A stretch of DNA of 64,000 nucleotides, taken from the NCBI GenBank assembly GCA_964019425.1, contig OZ025841.1:558001-622000 (forward strand). Reading direction: 5' to 3'. This DNA is from Flectonema sp. DT1601 (lineage: Eukaryota > Euglenozoa > Diplonemea > Diplonemida > Diplonemidae). The translations under genes were made by a program, and so were the position numbers. How positions within the stretch are numbered: the first letter of the stretch is position 1; the number at the start of each line of letters is the position of its first letter. Of this stretch, positions 24,668 to 36,576 are shown in pieces. Under the pieces are notes generated by a model that saw nothing but the letters and a program-made list of their open reading frames with translations, was not told the origin of the DNA and made no database searches.

Positions 24668-27600
24668 AACCGATGTGACGTGTCCAGATGTTCAGCTGGT
24701 CCATGCAGATGTTTCCTCGTACGCCAACTTCAATAGTAAAAATGTTACAGTCGAAGCCATTAGCGATGATCGAGTCTCTTAGCTTTAGGTATTTCTTTTC
24801 CTTTAAGACATGAGAGGTTTCGAAACGATCTTCATTTGGACACGTCAGCTCCAGAATCAGTGCTCTTTTCGCAAAAAAAGAATAAATAAAAATGTCTGGT
24901 CTTAGAGAGGACGAGACATGGCACACTTCAAGAGGAACAATTAGGCGGTTATCACCGACATCGTCGAGGATGACCCAATCATTCGCTAGTGAAAGTTCGC
25001 CTGTCTCTTTAGAAATTCTTTCTAGGGGTTTATTTTCCCCTGTTTTTAAAAAAGTTTGAGAGGGAGGCGGAAGGTTTTCTTTTCTTTTGTTGGCTTTTAT
25101 TATCAACTCTTCCAAGAAGATAACAATGCGTTTTAGAACGCTGTCGTGACGCCACGTGAACCTCCCTTGTGTTAAAGAGACAGGACAGCCTGTTAAGACA
25201 TGCCTGAGGGTAGGATTCACTTTGCCACACAAAACACAATTTTGGTCCACATTGGTGATGTTCCACCTCTTTAAATTATCTTGTGAGGGGAGGGTGTTTG
25301 TAACCGCTTTCAGTTGAAATGAGATATAGGCAGGATTTCCCTCCCTAAGTACCTTATTCCAGGTGAAGTCGTTTATCATACATTTAGACCACTCCTTCCA
25401 TTGACCTTGGACTTGTAATTTATTCAAAGAGTTCAGTAGTTCATCTGTGGCTTCCACTTCAAAACGCTTAAGGAGATCGGGGCGAGTAGTACGTAGATCG
25501 CGCAATCGGTGACCAAGACCAGCTGATTGCTTCGCAAGAGAACGGTAAGAAAAAAACTTAATAAGGCGCTCCCACTCAGCAGAAGCTGAAAACTTTTTCG
25601 ACCAGTTGGACGATTTCTCCATAATAACATTGTAGACACCGTGCATGTCAGAGTCCTGTGAGGATCTGAGGATGTCTAGTTTAATTGATTGCGCTTGTTT
25701 ATATAGCGTCTCAACTCTTTTGTGTCTGAGACCAACAGTATTCTTTGAACCGGTAAAAAGGATGACTGTGTTCGCAGAGCGGACAAATCCCCACCATTTC
25801 TTCAAAAAAGGTTTAATAATTTTGTCCATTTTTTTGGCAAAAGGGAGAGATAAGTCATGGATCATTAAACTCCATGTTAACCTTGACAATAACAAGTGTT
25901 GGACAGACCAAGCCTTCTGAGACCCATATAGTGGCATGGCGTCGACTTTTTTTAAAAAATTCCTGGTAAAAGTGGTCAGGCGCTCTCGCAATTTCTGTTC
26001 TTTGGCGTTCGGCTCAAACCAACGCCCGAGGTATTTGAACTCTCCAGCTTCCTGGAGATTCGTAATCGGAACATTGTTAATCTTCAGGTCCGGGTTAGCT
26101 GGTTTCCCTTGTACAAAGCTGTGGGCAATGCATTTCTGGGGTTTCGCTTTCATACCACGAGACCAGGAAAGAAACTGTTCGAGCGACTTGATTAGCAATT
26201 TTGCCCCCGCCTTTGATGACGTGGTAAGTTGTAAATCATCAGCAAAAGCTGCAACTAATAGTTGGAGGGATTTATTGTTAAACTCGTAGGCTTCCTGTTG
26301 ATGAACTGCTAAGGAAAAGAGCAGTAGTTGGAATACCAAATTAAAAAGGGTTGGGGAGGAAACGCAGCCTTGAAAGACACCAACTTCAAAAGGGATAGTG
26401 GGCGTCAGGCCTTCTCCAACTCTGATTTGGACGCGCATGGAGGAATAATACCTTTTATAGAAACCGATTATTCTTTCGTGAATTCCGAAATATTTTAAAG
26501 CAAAGAAAATTAATTGATGTTTGACTGAGCCGAAAGCATCTGCCAAATCCACCCAGACAATTGTTAGGTTTTTCCGGAGAGCTTTCACTTCTTTAAAAAT
26601 CTCTGAGGTGATCGTGGCATGTTCGATACACCCAGAGACACCTTTCCTAAAGCCTTTTTGAAAATTAAATTTAGAAAGAGTGTGGCTTGCGACGGCTTCC
26701 TGAATAACCGTATTAAAAATTTTCCCGTCGCAGTTGCCCACAGCTATCGGTCTCGTTTTCGAGATGTCTTTCCCATCGGAGTTGGGCTTTGGGAGCATTG
26801 TTACAAATGCTAAGCCCCAACTATCCGGATAGGCCTTGAGTTCGAAAATTCTCTTTAATACCTTGTAAAGTGCTTCCATAAAAGTTGGGACCTTTTTCCA
26901 TACAACATAAGGTATGCAATTGGGACCAGGGGCACATTTGTTTTTTTTCTTTGATAAGAGAATACCAAACTGTTCGAAGCTCGGGAACTGGATATCATCC
27001 ATTGTCTTGTAGTCAGACTTAGGTAAAAAAGAGGGATGGGTGAAATCAGTTTTTTTTTTTTCATTGTCACAATAATTGTTTTTAAAATGTTCAATTATTT
27101 TTTCCTCTGGAATATCAAGGGAGGGGGGTTGAGGATCTTCTTTTTGGAGTTCTTCTTTTATGGCAGTAAACGGATTTTGACGAAATTTATCTTGTAATTT
27201 TTTGAATAAATTTTTCTTTTCTAAATTCCGATACATTCGGAAAATCCTTTTCATTCTCGTTCTTGCCTCTTTCCATTTGACAGCGTTCTCTATAGAAGGC
27301 CCTGATTTGCGGAGCTCCTGTCTTAGCTGTTTCATTTCCAGACGACATTCAAGTTTTTCTTGGTCGAGGATGACCTCTTCCCTTGATTTCTGTTTGCGGG
27401 GTAAATTCCGCTTTGTTTCTTCAAAGAAACCGCTACATATTTGATAAACCGTTTTGAGTAGTTTATCAAGTTGGTCGGCAGGTTTTGAAGAGTTTTCTGT
27501 TTCGACGGTGAAAGTTTGAAGTTTTTCTGCAGCAGAAACGTCGATGTCCTTCCATTCAGTTCCAAAAGATCGGAATTTGAGACGAGACGGGTGTAACGGG

Positions 27601-28133
27601 GTAAAAGTGGGTGTTGTAGAGTTATAAGGAACGAAAGCTGTTTGTGAAGTTTTAAAATCTACAGATTCTCCTACAAAGGGAGGTTCCAGGTCTGAATTAT
27701 TCCCTGTGAGGGGAGACAGAGGTGTACCTTTACATGTACCGTTAACACAGTGTTTCGCTCTCGTAGCGATACTTTTGAAAAGCTTACCACATTCTGGACA
27801 AGGTAAGTGGTAACAATCTTTAACTTGGGAGTGGGTAGATGGGGGAAAACGTGACTTATAGTCCTTAAATTCCTTACTAAACTTACAGTTACGTCTAAAA
27901 TGCGCAACTGGACCTTTGAGGTATGTCTCAAAACATAAAGGACATTTGGCTACTAAAGTTTTATCCCCATCCAGAGCCGATCTCGAAATAGCCTCTTGCA
28001 AAGCCTCGGGGGCTGGGTTGGCTGAGAGATGGTTGCCAGTATCTTTATGACACCGCCGGCCCGGTGTTTCTTTTTTTTTTTGTTGTGAAGTAGCAATAAT
28101 AAAAAAAAAAAAAAAAATAGAAAAGAGAATGGC
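24668..28133 (-). CDS. LINE BD protein, N-terminal part: two zinc fingers, RT, CCHC, REL
   Basis: This is a reverse transcriptase with a restriction-like endonuclease, an enzyme set that nicks DNA and copies its own RNA into the nick. Numbering is from the TTG at 28001. Zinc fingers are at C20-C23-H34-C39 and C68-C71-H84-C90. RT motif A is VDLADAF with D485, motif B is GVFQGCVSSP at 541-550 and motif C is FADD at 586-589. The CCHC knuckle is C922-C925-H934-C939. REL has P1035-D1036, E1051 and EKKY near 1068-1071. The frame is open from 28133, but no ATG precedes the zinc fingers and the first in-frame Met is near residue 223. The clade is in the R2/R4/NeSL/Hero range; I cannot place it more exactly. 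E interrupts the frame right after RHIG. Confidence 0.9.
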
Positions 28134-28440
28134 TCAGAAACAATATCGATGAGTTAAGATCTTTTTTTTTAAACTATTCCTTTTTTTTTTAATTTCGGGC
28201 AGCTAACCCTAGAGTTTTTTTTTTGGTAAATACTGTTTAAAGGAAAACGAGCTACGCTCTAAAACAGAAAAATCGGAGTAACTACTTGTTTATAATATAT
28301 ATTTTGATAAATAATGTGGTTGGCAAATGAATGCCGAAGAGGCAACTTGAGAAAAGCAATTGGATGAGAAGAAACATTGGGTCTTATAAAGCAAAGGAGA
28401 TAGAGGGGCCTAAAAAGACCGCAGAGTGGATAGCTCCACA
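28134..28440 (-). other. 5' UTR of LINE BD
   Basis: Non-coding sequence lies between the 5' junction of BD and the last in-frame stop (28136-28134) before the open frame. It is AT-rich with long T runs and begins, in sense, TGTGGAGCTATCC. I saw no recognisable HDV-like ribozyme core. No other copy in the window keeps this end, so the true 5' terminus rests on one junction. Confidence 0.6.
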
Positions 28441-28447
28441 AAAAGCT

Positions 28448-28704
28448 GAATTTCGATAAAGTGGGAAGTAACGGACTGGGAGCTTTTGGCTCCTGCCCTA
28501 TTCCCGATGTAAACTTTCTTTTTATTTTTATTTTTTTTTTAACAGGCCCAAAGGGCGACAATGGTGGTTGCTGACCAAGGAATAATATTCAAATGAATTT
28601 TCGTTTCAAAGAAACGAACAGAATTAAGAGAGAGGCAGAGGAAAAAAAAAAAAAAAGAAAGAAAAGAAAAGAAAAAAAAAATGAAGAGGAAATAATCAAA
28701 CATG

Positions 28705-28735
<31 letters not shown>

Positions 28736-29805
28736 AATAAAAAACGTTGTATGAAAAAGGAAAAAAAAGAAAAAAAAAAGACCAGAAAAGGAAAGAGAAA
28801 ATGAAAAGGTATAATATTATTGTGGGGATATGAGGGATAGCAGGGAGATGCTCTTTTTTTTTTTTTTTTTTTTTTTTTCTTATTTATTATTTAAAAAAAG
28901 GAAACAATCAGTTTAGCGTCTCGATCAGGACGGAAAATAGAAATTAATCGACATAGTTGATCGATAGAAAAAAAAACAATGATAACATTGTTTATTCATT
29001 TTTTTTTTTTTTTTTTTTTTTTAAATCTTTTTAATTATTTTAAAGAAAAAACAATCAGTTTAGCGTCTTGACCAGGACGGAAAATAGTAAGTAATCGACA
29101 TAGTCGATCGATAAAAAAAAACAATGATAACATTGTTTATTCCTTTTTTTTTTTTTTTATTCTTTTTATTTATTTTTAAAGAAAAAACAATCAGTTTAGC
29201 GTCCTGACCAGGACGGAAAATAGAAAGTAATCGACATAGTCGATCGATAAAAAAAAACAATGATAACATTGTTTATTCTTTTTTTTTTTTTTTTTTTTAA
29301 TTCTTTTTATTTATTTTTTAAAAAGAAAAAAAAAATGGAAAATAGAAATTAGTCAACAAAGTCGAACGATAAAAAAAACACAATGATAACATTGTTTATT
29401 CTTTTTTTTTTTATTTTTTTATATTCTTTTTTATTAATTTTGAAAAAAAAAACAATCAGTTTAGCGTCTTGACCAGGACGGAAAATAGAAAGTAATCGAC
29501 ATAGTCGATCGATAAAAAAAACAATGATAACATTGTTTATTCTTTTTTTTTTTTTTTTTTTTAAATTCTTTTTATTAATTTTTTAAAGAAAAAAAACGGA
29601 AAATAGAAATTAGTCAACAAAGTCGAACGATAAAAAAAAACAATGATAACATTGTTTATTCTTTTTTTTTATTTTTTTTTTTTAATATTTTTTTTTTATT
29701 TTGAAAAAAAAACAATCAGTTTAGCGTCTTGACCAGGACGGAAAATAGAAAGTAATCGACATAGTCGATCGATAAAAAAAACAATGATAACATTGTTTAG
29801 TGTTT
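28448..29805 (-). mobile_element. Hairpin-array LINE, short copy X joined to the 5' end of BD
   Basis: X is tail plus about 0.95 kb of array, minus strand, 5'-truncated. It matches the first 1,352 bases of BD's 3' end (1911-3262 against 28448-29799) in exact length, including the homopolymers. X's 3' end touches BD's 5' end with only AAAAGCT between. On the far side about six unassigned bases lead into C at CAAGCAG. X and BD are therefore in head-to-tail order inside one gap in C. Confidence 0.85.
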
Positions 29806-30937
29806 CAAGCAGTTACTAAATGGATTACCTGTTGAGATCAAAGCTACCAACCAGGATCCATCCTCACTTCCTCCTGCGCCCCCTGTTTTAATTATTGAAA
29901 AAGATAGAAAAGAATATGAACTTCTGGAAGGAGTAATTCAACGGTTAACAGCAGAACGCGATGAATCGAAGACTTCTCTTTCTGCACTAGTTCGACAATA
30001 TGACTTAGTGGAAGATTACAGGAAACGTGAGCTCGCAAATCTGACTCAGAGAGCAGACCTATCGGAAATGGCGCTCTTTAATTACCATCAAAGGTTTGTT
30101 CTTCTGTCGAACGAATTGGAGACCAAATGTAATGAGGAAAGAGAAAGTAAAATAAGACTTTTCTATACTCAACAGGAGGTCGAGAGTTTGCGTGCCGCGC
30201 GTCCCCGTATGACCCACTTTAGTCAACAAGTTTCCCCCCGAACCCCCGTTCTGTATGAATCTGTTGCTATGATGAAGATAGCAAAGAACTACCTCTCGCT
30301 CTTTACAACTACGAGTAGTCTTTTTACTCCTCTTATTAAACCCCTTATTCCTACCCTTAATTATATCACCCCTCTTTGTCCTCTAGCCTCAATTCCTCCG
30401 ACAATGCCGCAGAGTGAAGCTCTCGACCGCACGCCGACCAAGATTTTACGACAAGAGAGTCACGTTATCTCCGTTAAAGAGAATACACCTATTGCGAGAC
30501 AATGGTCCGAGGGTAGGATTGACTTACTCGAGAATTACTGTCGAGCAGTAGATGACTCTCTCGAAACAAACGAGAAAGCGGCAGAGCTCTCAGAACAACT
30601 TCTGGATGCCCAACTTCGCCTCTCGGAGCTGAATCACCAACGGTGTACAACTCACGCAGAGCAGCTTGAGCAATCCATGATGTTAACGGGACTGGCGAGC
30701 GATTTAAATGCTCAACTCGCCTTGGCACGGTCTCAAATTGCGGCCCTGAAGTTCCAATTAGCTTCATGGGCAGAAGGTTTGAGTCCGCCAGACACAGAAG
30801 AACATGAGGAAAATGAAACTCCGCCGAGAAAGTCTGAGCGTTCAACTCTGAAAAAACGAACCCCTCCATCAAGATATCGTTACAATCGAAGGAGATGTTC
30901 TGCTGATGACGTTCACGGTGACTCCACCCCCTTGTAA
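29806..30937 (+). CDS. LINE C protein, C-terminal part
   Basis: This continues the frame broken at 1908 (SASLEKD/KQLLNG) and runs to HGDSTPL and a stop at 30935-30937. It is the same extension as in BD and E with a few silent or conservative changes. Its coiled-coil and basic-tail features are as described for BD. Confidence 0.85.
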
Positions 30938-32734
30938 TTCTCTTTTTCCTTACTTTCACATCACTTTGTTTATTTAGTTTTTTAGCTTATTTATTATTTA
31001 TTGTTCGTTTTTGTTTGTATTATTTTATCGATATGTTTATGTCCGTCAGATCATAACGTTAATCAGGTTAATTGTTAATTGTTAATTATACATGGTCTAA
31101 ACCCCAATCCAAGTTCCCAAGGCTTGGCATAGATTTGAGTGACGCCTTACTGGCCTCCTCATCCTCTATGAGTGGTGAGGGGGCCAGCAATGGTTTTTTT
31201 TTTTTTTTTTTTTCTCTTATTTCTTTTTTTCTTTTTCTTTTACTCTAATATGAAATATTTTTGAACAAAATGTGATTATTAATTTAAAAAAAAAAAAAAA
31301 AAATAATAATGTAAATGAATAATAAAAAAAAAAAAAAAAAAAACATGCCTTGGGAATACAATCAAAGCCCCAATTAATCGGTCCTTTCTTTTTCCTTCTT
31401 GTCAAGTGATCGCTCCACTCGTCGATCACCAAAACCGATTGTATTTATATCTGTTCTTTTCTCAACGATCGGCTATACCGACCATTTTTTTTTATAAATA
31501 ATTGTTTTCTTCTTCTCGACGATCAGATCCAATTGATCGACCTTTTTTTTTTTTTTTTTTTCCTTTATTCCTTCCATCCCTCCCGCTCCCCTAATTTTAA
31601 ATAAAAACAGGATCAGCTCAGCTTGATCGTTAATCTTTTTTTTTTTTTTTTTTTTTAATTTAAACTGATTGTATTTATATCTGTTTATTTTTCTCGACGA
31701 TCGGCTATACCGATCAACCTTTAAAATAATTTCTTCTTCTCGACGATCAGATCCAATTGATCAACCTTTTCTTTTTTTTTTCCTCTATTCCTTCCATCCC
31801 TCCCGCTCCCCTATTTGTAATAAAAACAAGATCAGCTCAGCTTGATCGTTAATCTTTTTTTCTTTTTTTAATTTAAACTGATTGTATTTATATCTGTTTA
31901 TTTTTCTCAACGATCGGCTATACCGATCAACCTTTAAAATAATTTCTTCTTCTCGACGATCAGATCCAATTGATCAACCTTTTCTTTTCTTTTCCTCTAT
32001 TCCTTCCATCCCTCCCGCTCCCCTATTTGTAATAAAAACAAGATCAGCTCAGCTTGATCGTTAATTTTTTTTTCTTTCTTTTTTGTTGGTCCTAGTCAAG
32101 ACCTTAAACTGACTAACCGGTCTTAATTTTAAATAAGTGTTAACCTAGTTTCTCTTTTCCTTTTCAATTTCCTTTTAATACTCTCTATCTGGTCTGTTAT
32201 GTCATATTTCTCATTTAATTTTATCATCCATTTTACTTTTCACTGTTTCCCATCTACATTTTATTTTCAAATAGTTACGGTCTGTTAAAAAAAAAAAAAA
32301 AGTTTAAATAAGTTAAATTGAACATGTTAACTCAATTCCTCAATTCTTCCGTCATGGTCATGACATTCTTTTTCGTTTCTCTAATGCACAAGAGATACCA
32401 TCACTCATGAGATACCAACGCACATACGAGATACCAGCACTCCAGAGATACCGACACGCTAGAGATACCAAGTCACTTGAGATACCTCCTTGTAAATTAA
32501 TTCCCGGTATTTCAAATTTGAATTGATAGTGTCAACTCTGCTTGCTGCTCTTGTTAATGTGTTGTCTCCTGAAAGTGATCTTAACTCCTGTAAAAAGAAA
32601 AAAAAAAAGAAATCAAAAAAGAAGAATTTTCAAACGAAGTTATAACAACCCCTACCACCCATTATGATCAATTCCGCTTGTTTTTTTTTTTTTTTTTTTA
32701 AAACAAAAAAAAAAATAAAAAATTATAAAAGATT
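30938..32734 (+). other. 3' UTR proper of LINE C
   Basis: The UTR is diverged from the BD/E form. It carries three copies of the GATCGGC-hairpin unit (about 31430-31640, 31665-31850 and 31870-32060) where E and BD have two. The AGATACC minisatellite is at about 32385-32490 and the AATTCCGCTTG landmark is near 32670. No gene is visible. Confidence 0.75.
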
Positions 32735-33942
32735 AAACAATGTTATCATTGTATTTTTATCGATCGACTATGTCGATTACTTTCTATTTTCCGTCCTGGT
32801 CAAGACGCTAAACTGATTGTTTTTTTTTTTTTTTTTCAACATTAATAAAAAAGAATATAAAAAAAAAAATAAAAAAAAGAATAAACAATGTTATCATTGT
32901 TTTTTTATCGTTCGACTTTGTCGACTAATTTCTACTTTCCGTTTTTCTTCTTAAAAAATAAATAAAAAGAATTTAAAAAAAAAAAAAAAAAAAAAGAATA
33001 AACAATGTTATCATTGTTTTTTTTATCGATCGACTATGTCGATTACTTTCTATTTTCCGTCCTGGTCAAGACGCTAAACTGATTGTTTTTTTTTTTTTCA
33101 AAATTAATAAAAAAGAATAAAAAAAAAAAAATAAAAAAAAAGAATAAACAATGTTATCATTGTTTTTTTATCGTTCGGCTTTGTCGACTAATTTCTATTT
33201 TCCGTTTTTTTTTTCTTAAAAAATAAATAAAAAGAATTTAAAAAAAAAAAAAAAAAAAAGAATAAACAATGTTATCATTGTTTTTTTATCGATCGACTTT
33301 GTCGACTAATTTCTATTTTCCGTCCTGGTCAAGACGCTAAACTGATTGTTTTTTCTAAATAAATAAAAAGAATAAAAAAAAAAAAAAAAAAAAAAAGATT
33401 AAACAATGTTATCATTGTTTTTTTTTATCGATCGACTATGTCGATTACTTTCTATTTTCCGTCCTGGTCAGGACGCTAAACTGATTGTTTTTTCTTTAAA
33501 AAATAAATAAAAAGAATAAAAAAAAAAAAAAAAAAAAAAAAAGAATAAACAATGTTATCATTGTTTTGTTATCGATCGACCTTGTCGACTAATTTCTATT
33601 TTCCGTCCTGGTCAAGACGCTAAACTGATGTTTTTTCTTTAAAAAATAAATAAAAAGAATAAAAAAAAAAAAAAAAAAAAAAAAAAAAGAATAAACAATG
33701 TTATCATTGTTTTTTTATCGATCGACTATGTCGATCACTTTCTATTTCCCGTCCTGGTCAGGACGCTAAACTGATTGTTTTTTCTTTAAAAATAAATAAA
33801 AAGAATAAAAAAAAAAAAAAAAAGGAATAAACAATGTTATCATTGTTTTTATTTTATCGATCGACTATGTCGATTACTTTCTATTTTCCGTCCTGGTCAA
33901 GACGCTAAACTGATTGTTTTTTCTTTAAAAAATAAAAAGAAG

Positions 33943-33975
<33 letters not shown>

Positions 33976-34087
33976 ATAAACAATGTTATCATTGTTTTTT
34001 TATCGATCGACTATGTCGATCACTTTCTATTTTTCGTCCTGGTCAAGACGCTAAACTGATTGTTTTTTCTTTAAAAATAATAAAAAG

Positions 34088-34121
<34 letters not shown>

Positions 34122-34493
34122 AATAAACAATGTTATCATTGTTTTTTTATCGATCGACTATGTCGATCACTTTCTATTTTCCGTCCTGGTCAAGACGCAA
34201 AACTGATTGTTTTTTTTCAAAATTAATAAAAAAGAATACAAAAAAAAATAAAAAAAAAAGAATAAACAATGTTATCATTGTTTTTTTTTTATCGTTCGAC
34301 GTTGTTGACTAATTTCTATTTTCCGTTTTTTTTTTTTCTTTTTAAAAAATAAATAAAAAGATTTAAAAAAAAAAAAAAAGAATAAACAATGTTATCATTG
34401 TTTTTTTTATCGATCGACTATGTCGATTACTTTCTATTTTCCGTCCTGGTCAAGACGCTAAACTGATTGTTTTTTCTTTAAAAAAAAAAAAAG

Positions 34494-34532
<39 letters not shown>

Positions 34533-35569
34533 ATAAACAATGTTATCATTGTTTTTTTTTATCGATCGACTATGTCGATCACTTTCTATTTTCCGTCCTG
34601 GTCAAGACGCTAAACTGATTGTTTTTTTTTCAAAATTAATAAAAAAGAATATAAAAAAAAAAAATAAAAAAAAAAGAATAAACAATGTTATCATTGTTTT
34701 TTTTTTATCGTTCGACTTTGTCGACTAATTTCTATTTTCCGTTTTTTTTCTTTTTAAAATAAAAAGAATTTAAAAAAAAAAAAAAAAAAGAGTAAACAAT
34801 GTTATCATTGTTTTTTTTTTATCGATCGACTATGTCGATTACTTTCTATTTTCCGTCCTGGTCAAGACGCTAAACTGATTGTTTTTTTTTCAAAATTAAT
34901 AAAAAAGAATATAAAAAAAAAAAATAAAAAAAAAAGAATAAACAATGTTATCATTGTTTTTTTTTTATCGTTCGACTTTGTCGACTAATTTCTATTTTCC
35001 GTTTTTTTTCTTTTTAAAATAAAAAGAATTTAAAAAAAAAAAAAAAAAAGAGTAAACAATGTTATCATTGTTTTTTTTTTATCGATCGACTATGTCGATT
35101 ACTTTCTATTTTCCGTCCTAGTCAAGACGCTAAACTGATTGTTTTTTTTTCAAAATTAATAAAAAAGAATAAAAAAAAACAAAAAAAAAAAGAATAAACA
35201 ATGTTATCATTGTTTTTTTTTTATCGTTCGACTTTGTCGACTAATTTTTATTTTCCGTTTTTTTTTCTTTAAAAATAAATAAAAAGAATTTAAAAAAAAA
35301 AAAAAAAAAAAAGAATAAACAATGTTATCATTGTTTTTTTATCGATCGACTATGTCGATCACTTTCTATTTTCCGTCCTGGTCAAGACGCTAAACTGATT
35401 GTTTTTTCTTTAAAATAATAAAAAGGATTAAAAAAAAAAAAAAAAAAAAAAAAAGAATAAACAATGTTATCATTGGTTTTTTATCGATCGACTATGTCGA
35501 TCACTTTCTATTTTCCGTCCTGGTCAAGACGCTAAACTGATTGTTTTTTCTTTAAAAAATAATTAAAAG

Positions 35570-35604
<35 letters not shown>

Positions 35605-36141
35605 ATAAACAATGTTATCATTGTTTTTTTATCGATCGACTATGTCGATCACTTTCAATTTTCCGTCCTGGTCAGGACGCTAAACTGATTGTTTTTTCTT
35701 TAAAAATAAATAAGAAGAATAAAAAAAAAAAAAAAAAAAAAGGAATAAACAATGTTATCATTGTTTTTTTTTTATCGATCGACTATGTCGATTACTTTCT
35801 ATTTTCCGCCCTGGTCAAGACGCTAAACTGATTGTTTTTTCTTTAAAATAATTAAAAGGATTTAAAAAAAAAAAAAAAAAAAAAAAAAGAATAAACAATG
35901 TTATCATTGTTTTTTTTTCTATCGATCGACTATGTCGATCACTTTCAATTTTCCGTCCTGGTCAGGACGCTAAACTGATTGTTTTTTCTTTAAAAATAAA
36001 TAAAAAAAAAAAAAAAAAAAAAAAAAAGGAATAAACAATGTTATCATTGTTTTTTTTCTATCGATCGACTATGTCGATTAATTTCTATTTTCCGTCCTGA
36101 TCGAGACGCTAAACTGATTGTTTCCTTTTTTTAAATAATAA

Positions 36142-36173
<32 letters not shown>
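32735..36173 (+). repeat. Hairpin tandem array in the 3' UTR of LINE C (about 3.4 kb)
   Basis: The array begins and ends with the same boundary units as E, but the A and B units alternate less regularly. Many consecutive units are type A with the perfect GTCCTG-GT-CAGGAC stem. A local tandem copy of about 275 bp is visible near 34660-35090. Short open frames here are repeat by-products. Confidence 0.85.
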
Positions 36174-36177
<4 letters not shown>

Positions 36178-36576
36178 ATCTCCCTGCTATCCTCATATCC
36201 CCACAATAATATTATACCTTTTCATTTTCTCTTTCCTTTTCTGGTCTTTTTTTTTTCTTTTTTTCCTTTTTCATACAACGTTTTTTATTTATATTTTATT
36301 TTTTTTTTTTTTTTTCATGTTTGATTATTTCCTCTTCATATTTTTTTTCTATTCTTTCTTTTTTTTTTTTTTTTTTTTTTCTCTACCTCTCTCTTAATTC
36401 TGTTCGTTTCTTTGAAACGAAAATTCATTTGAATATTATTCCTTGGTCAGCAACCATCATTGTCGCCCTTTGGGCCTGTTAAAAAAAAAAAAAAAAAAAT
36501 AAAAAGAAAGTTTACATCGGGAATAGGGCAGGAGCCAAAAGCTCCCAGTCCGTTACTTCCCACCTTTTCGAAATTC
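36174..36576 (+). promoter_or_regulatory. 3'-terminal structured tail of LINE C
   Basis: This 403-bp tail has the same three stem-loops. The last bases read CTTTTCGAAATTC where BD and E have CTTTATCGAAATTC. It joins LINE J directly. The apparent C-terminus of J's frame (FEKVGSNGL...) is antisense translation of this tail and is not J protein. Confidence 0.75.

Larger units (their letters stand above)
1911..28440 (-). mobile_element. Hairpin-array LINE, copy BD (apparently full length, split by E)
   Basis: BD is the most complete copy. On the minus strand it reads: 5' UTR 28440-28134, coding 28133-24668, interruption by E (9758-24667), coding 9757-7966, 3' UTR 7965-6341, hairpin array 6340-2317 and 3' tail 2316-1911. 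Without E it measures about 11.6 kb, long for a LINE. E's entry cost BD only one base. BD lies antisense in C. AAAGCT occurs at both ends (1905-1910 and 28442-28447), which is either a 6-bp target duplication or the trace of a template jump to X. Confidence 0.85.
516..36576 (+). mobile_element. Hairpin-array LINE, copy C (5'-truncated, contains BD and X)
   Basis: C starts 5'-truncated at 516, shortly before the CCHC knuckle. It runs to 1908, is interrupted by BD and X (1909-29805), resumes at 29806 with the loss of one base of LINE sequence, and ends at GAAATTC (36571-36576, possibly including A36577). Its own length is about 8.2 kb. Copy C is a distinct subfamily: its UTR has three copies of the GATCGGC-hairpin unit where E has two, and its tail carries small changes. 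It lies antisense inside LINE J. Confidence 0.85.

Noticed and set aside
28390-28440. HDV-like self-cleaving ribozyme at the LINE 5' end
   Set aside because: R2 elements can have one, but I could not find the nested stems or a G-rich start here.
36447-36576. C-terminal extension of the J protein (FEKVGSNGLGAFGSCPIP)
   Set aside because: It is antisense translation of the tail of C. The same peptide arises wherever this tail is read in that frame.
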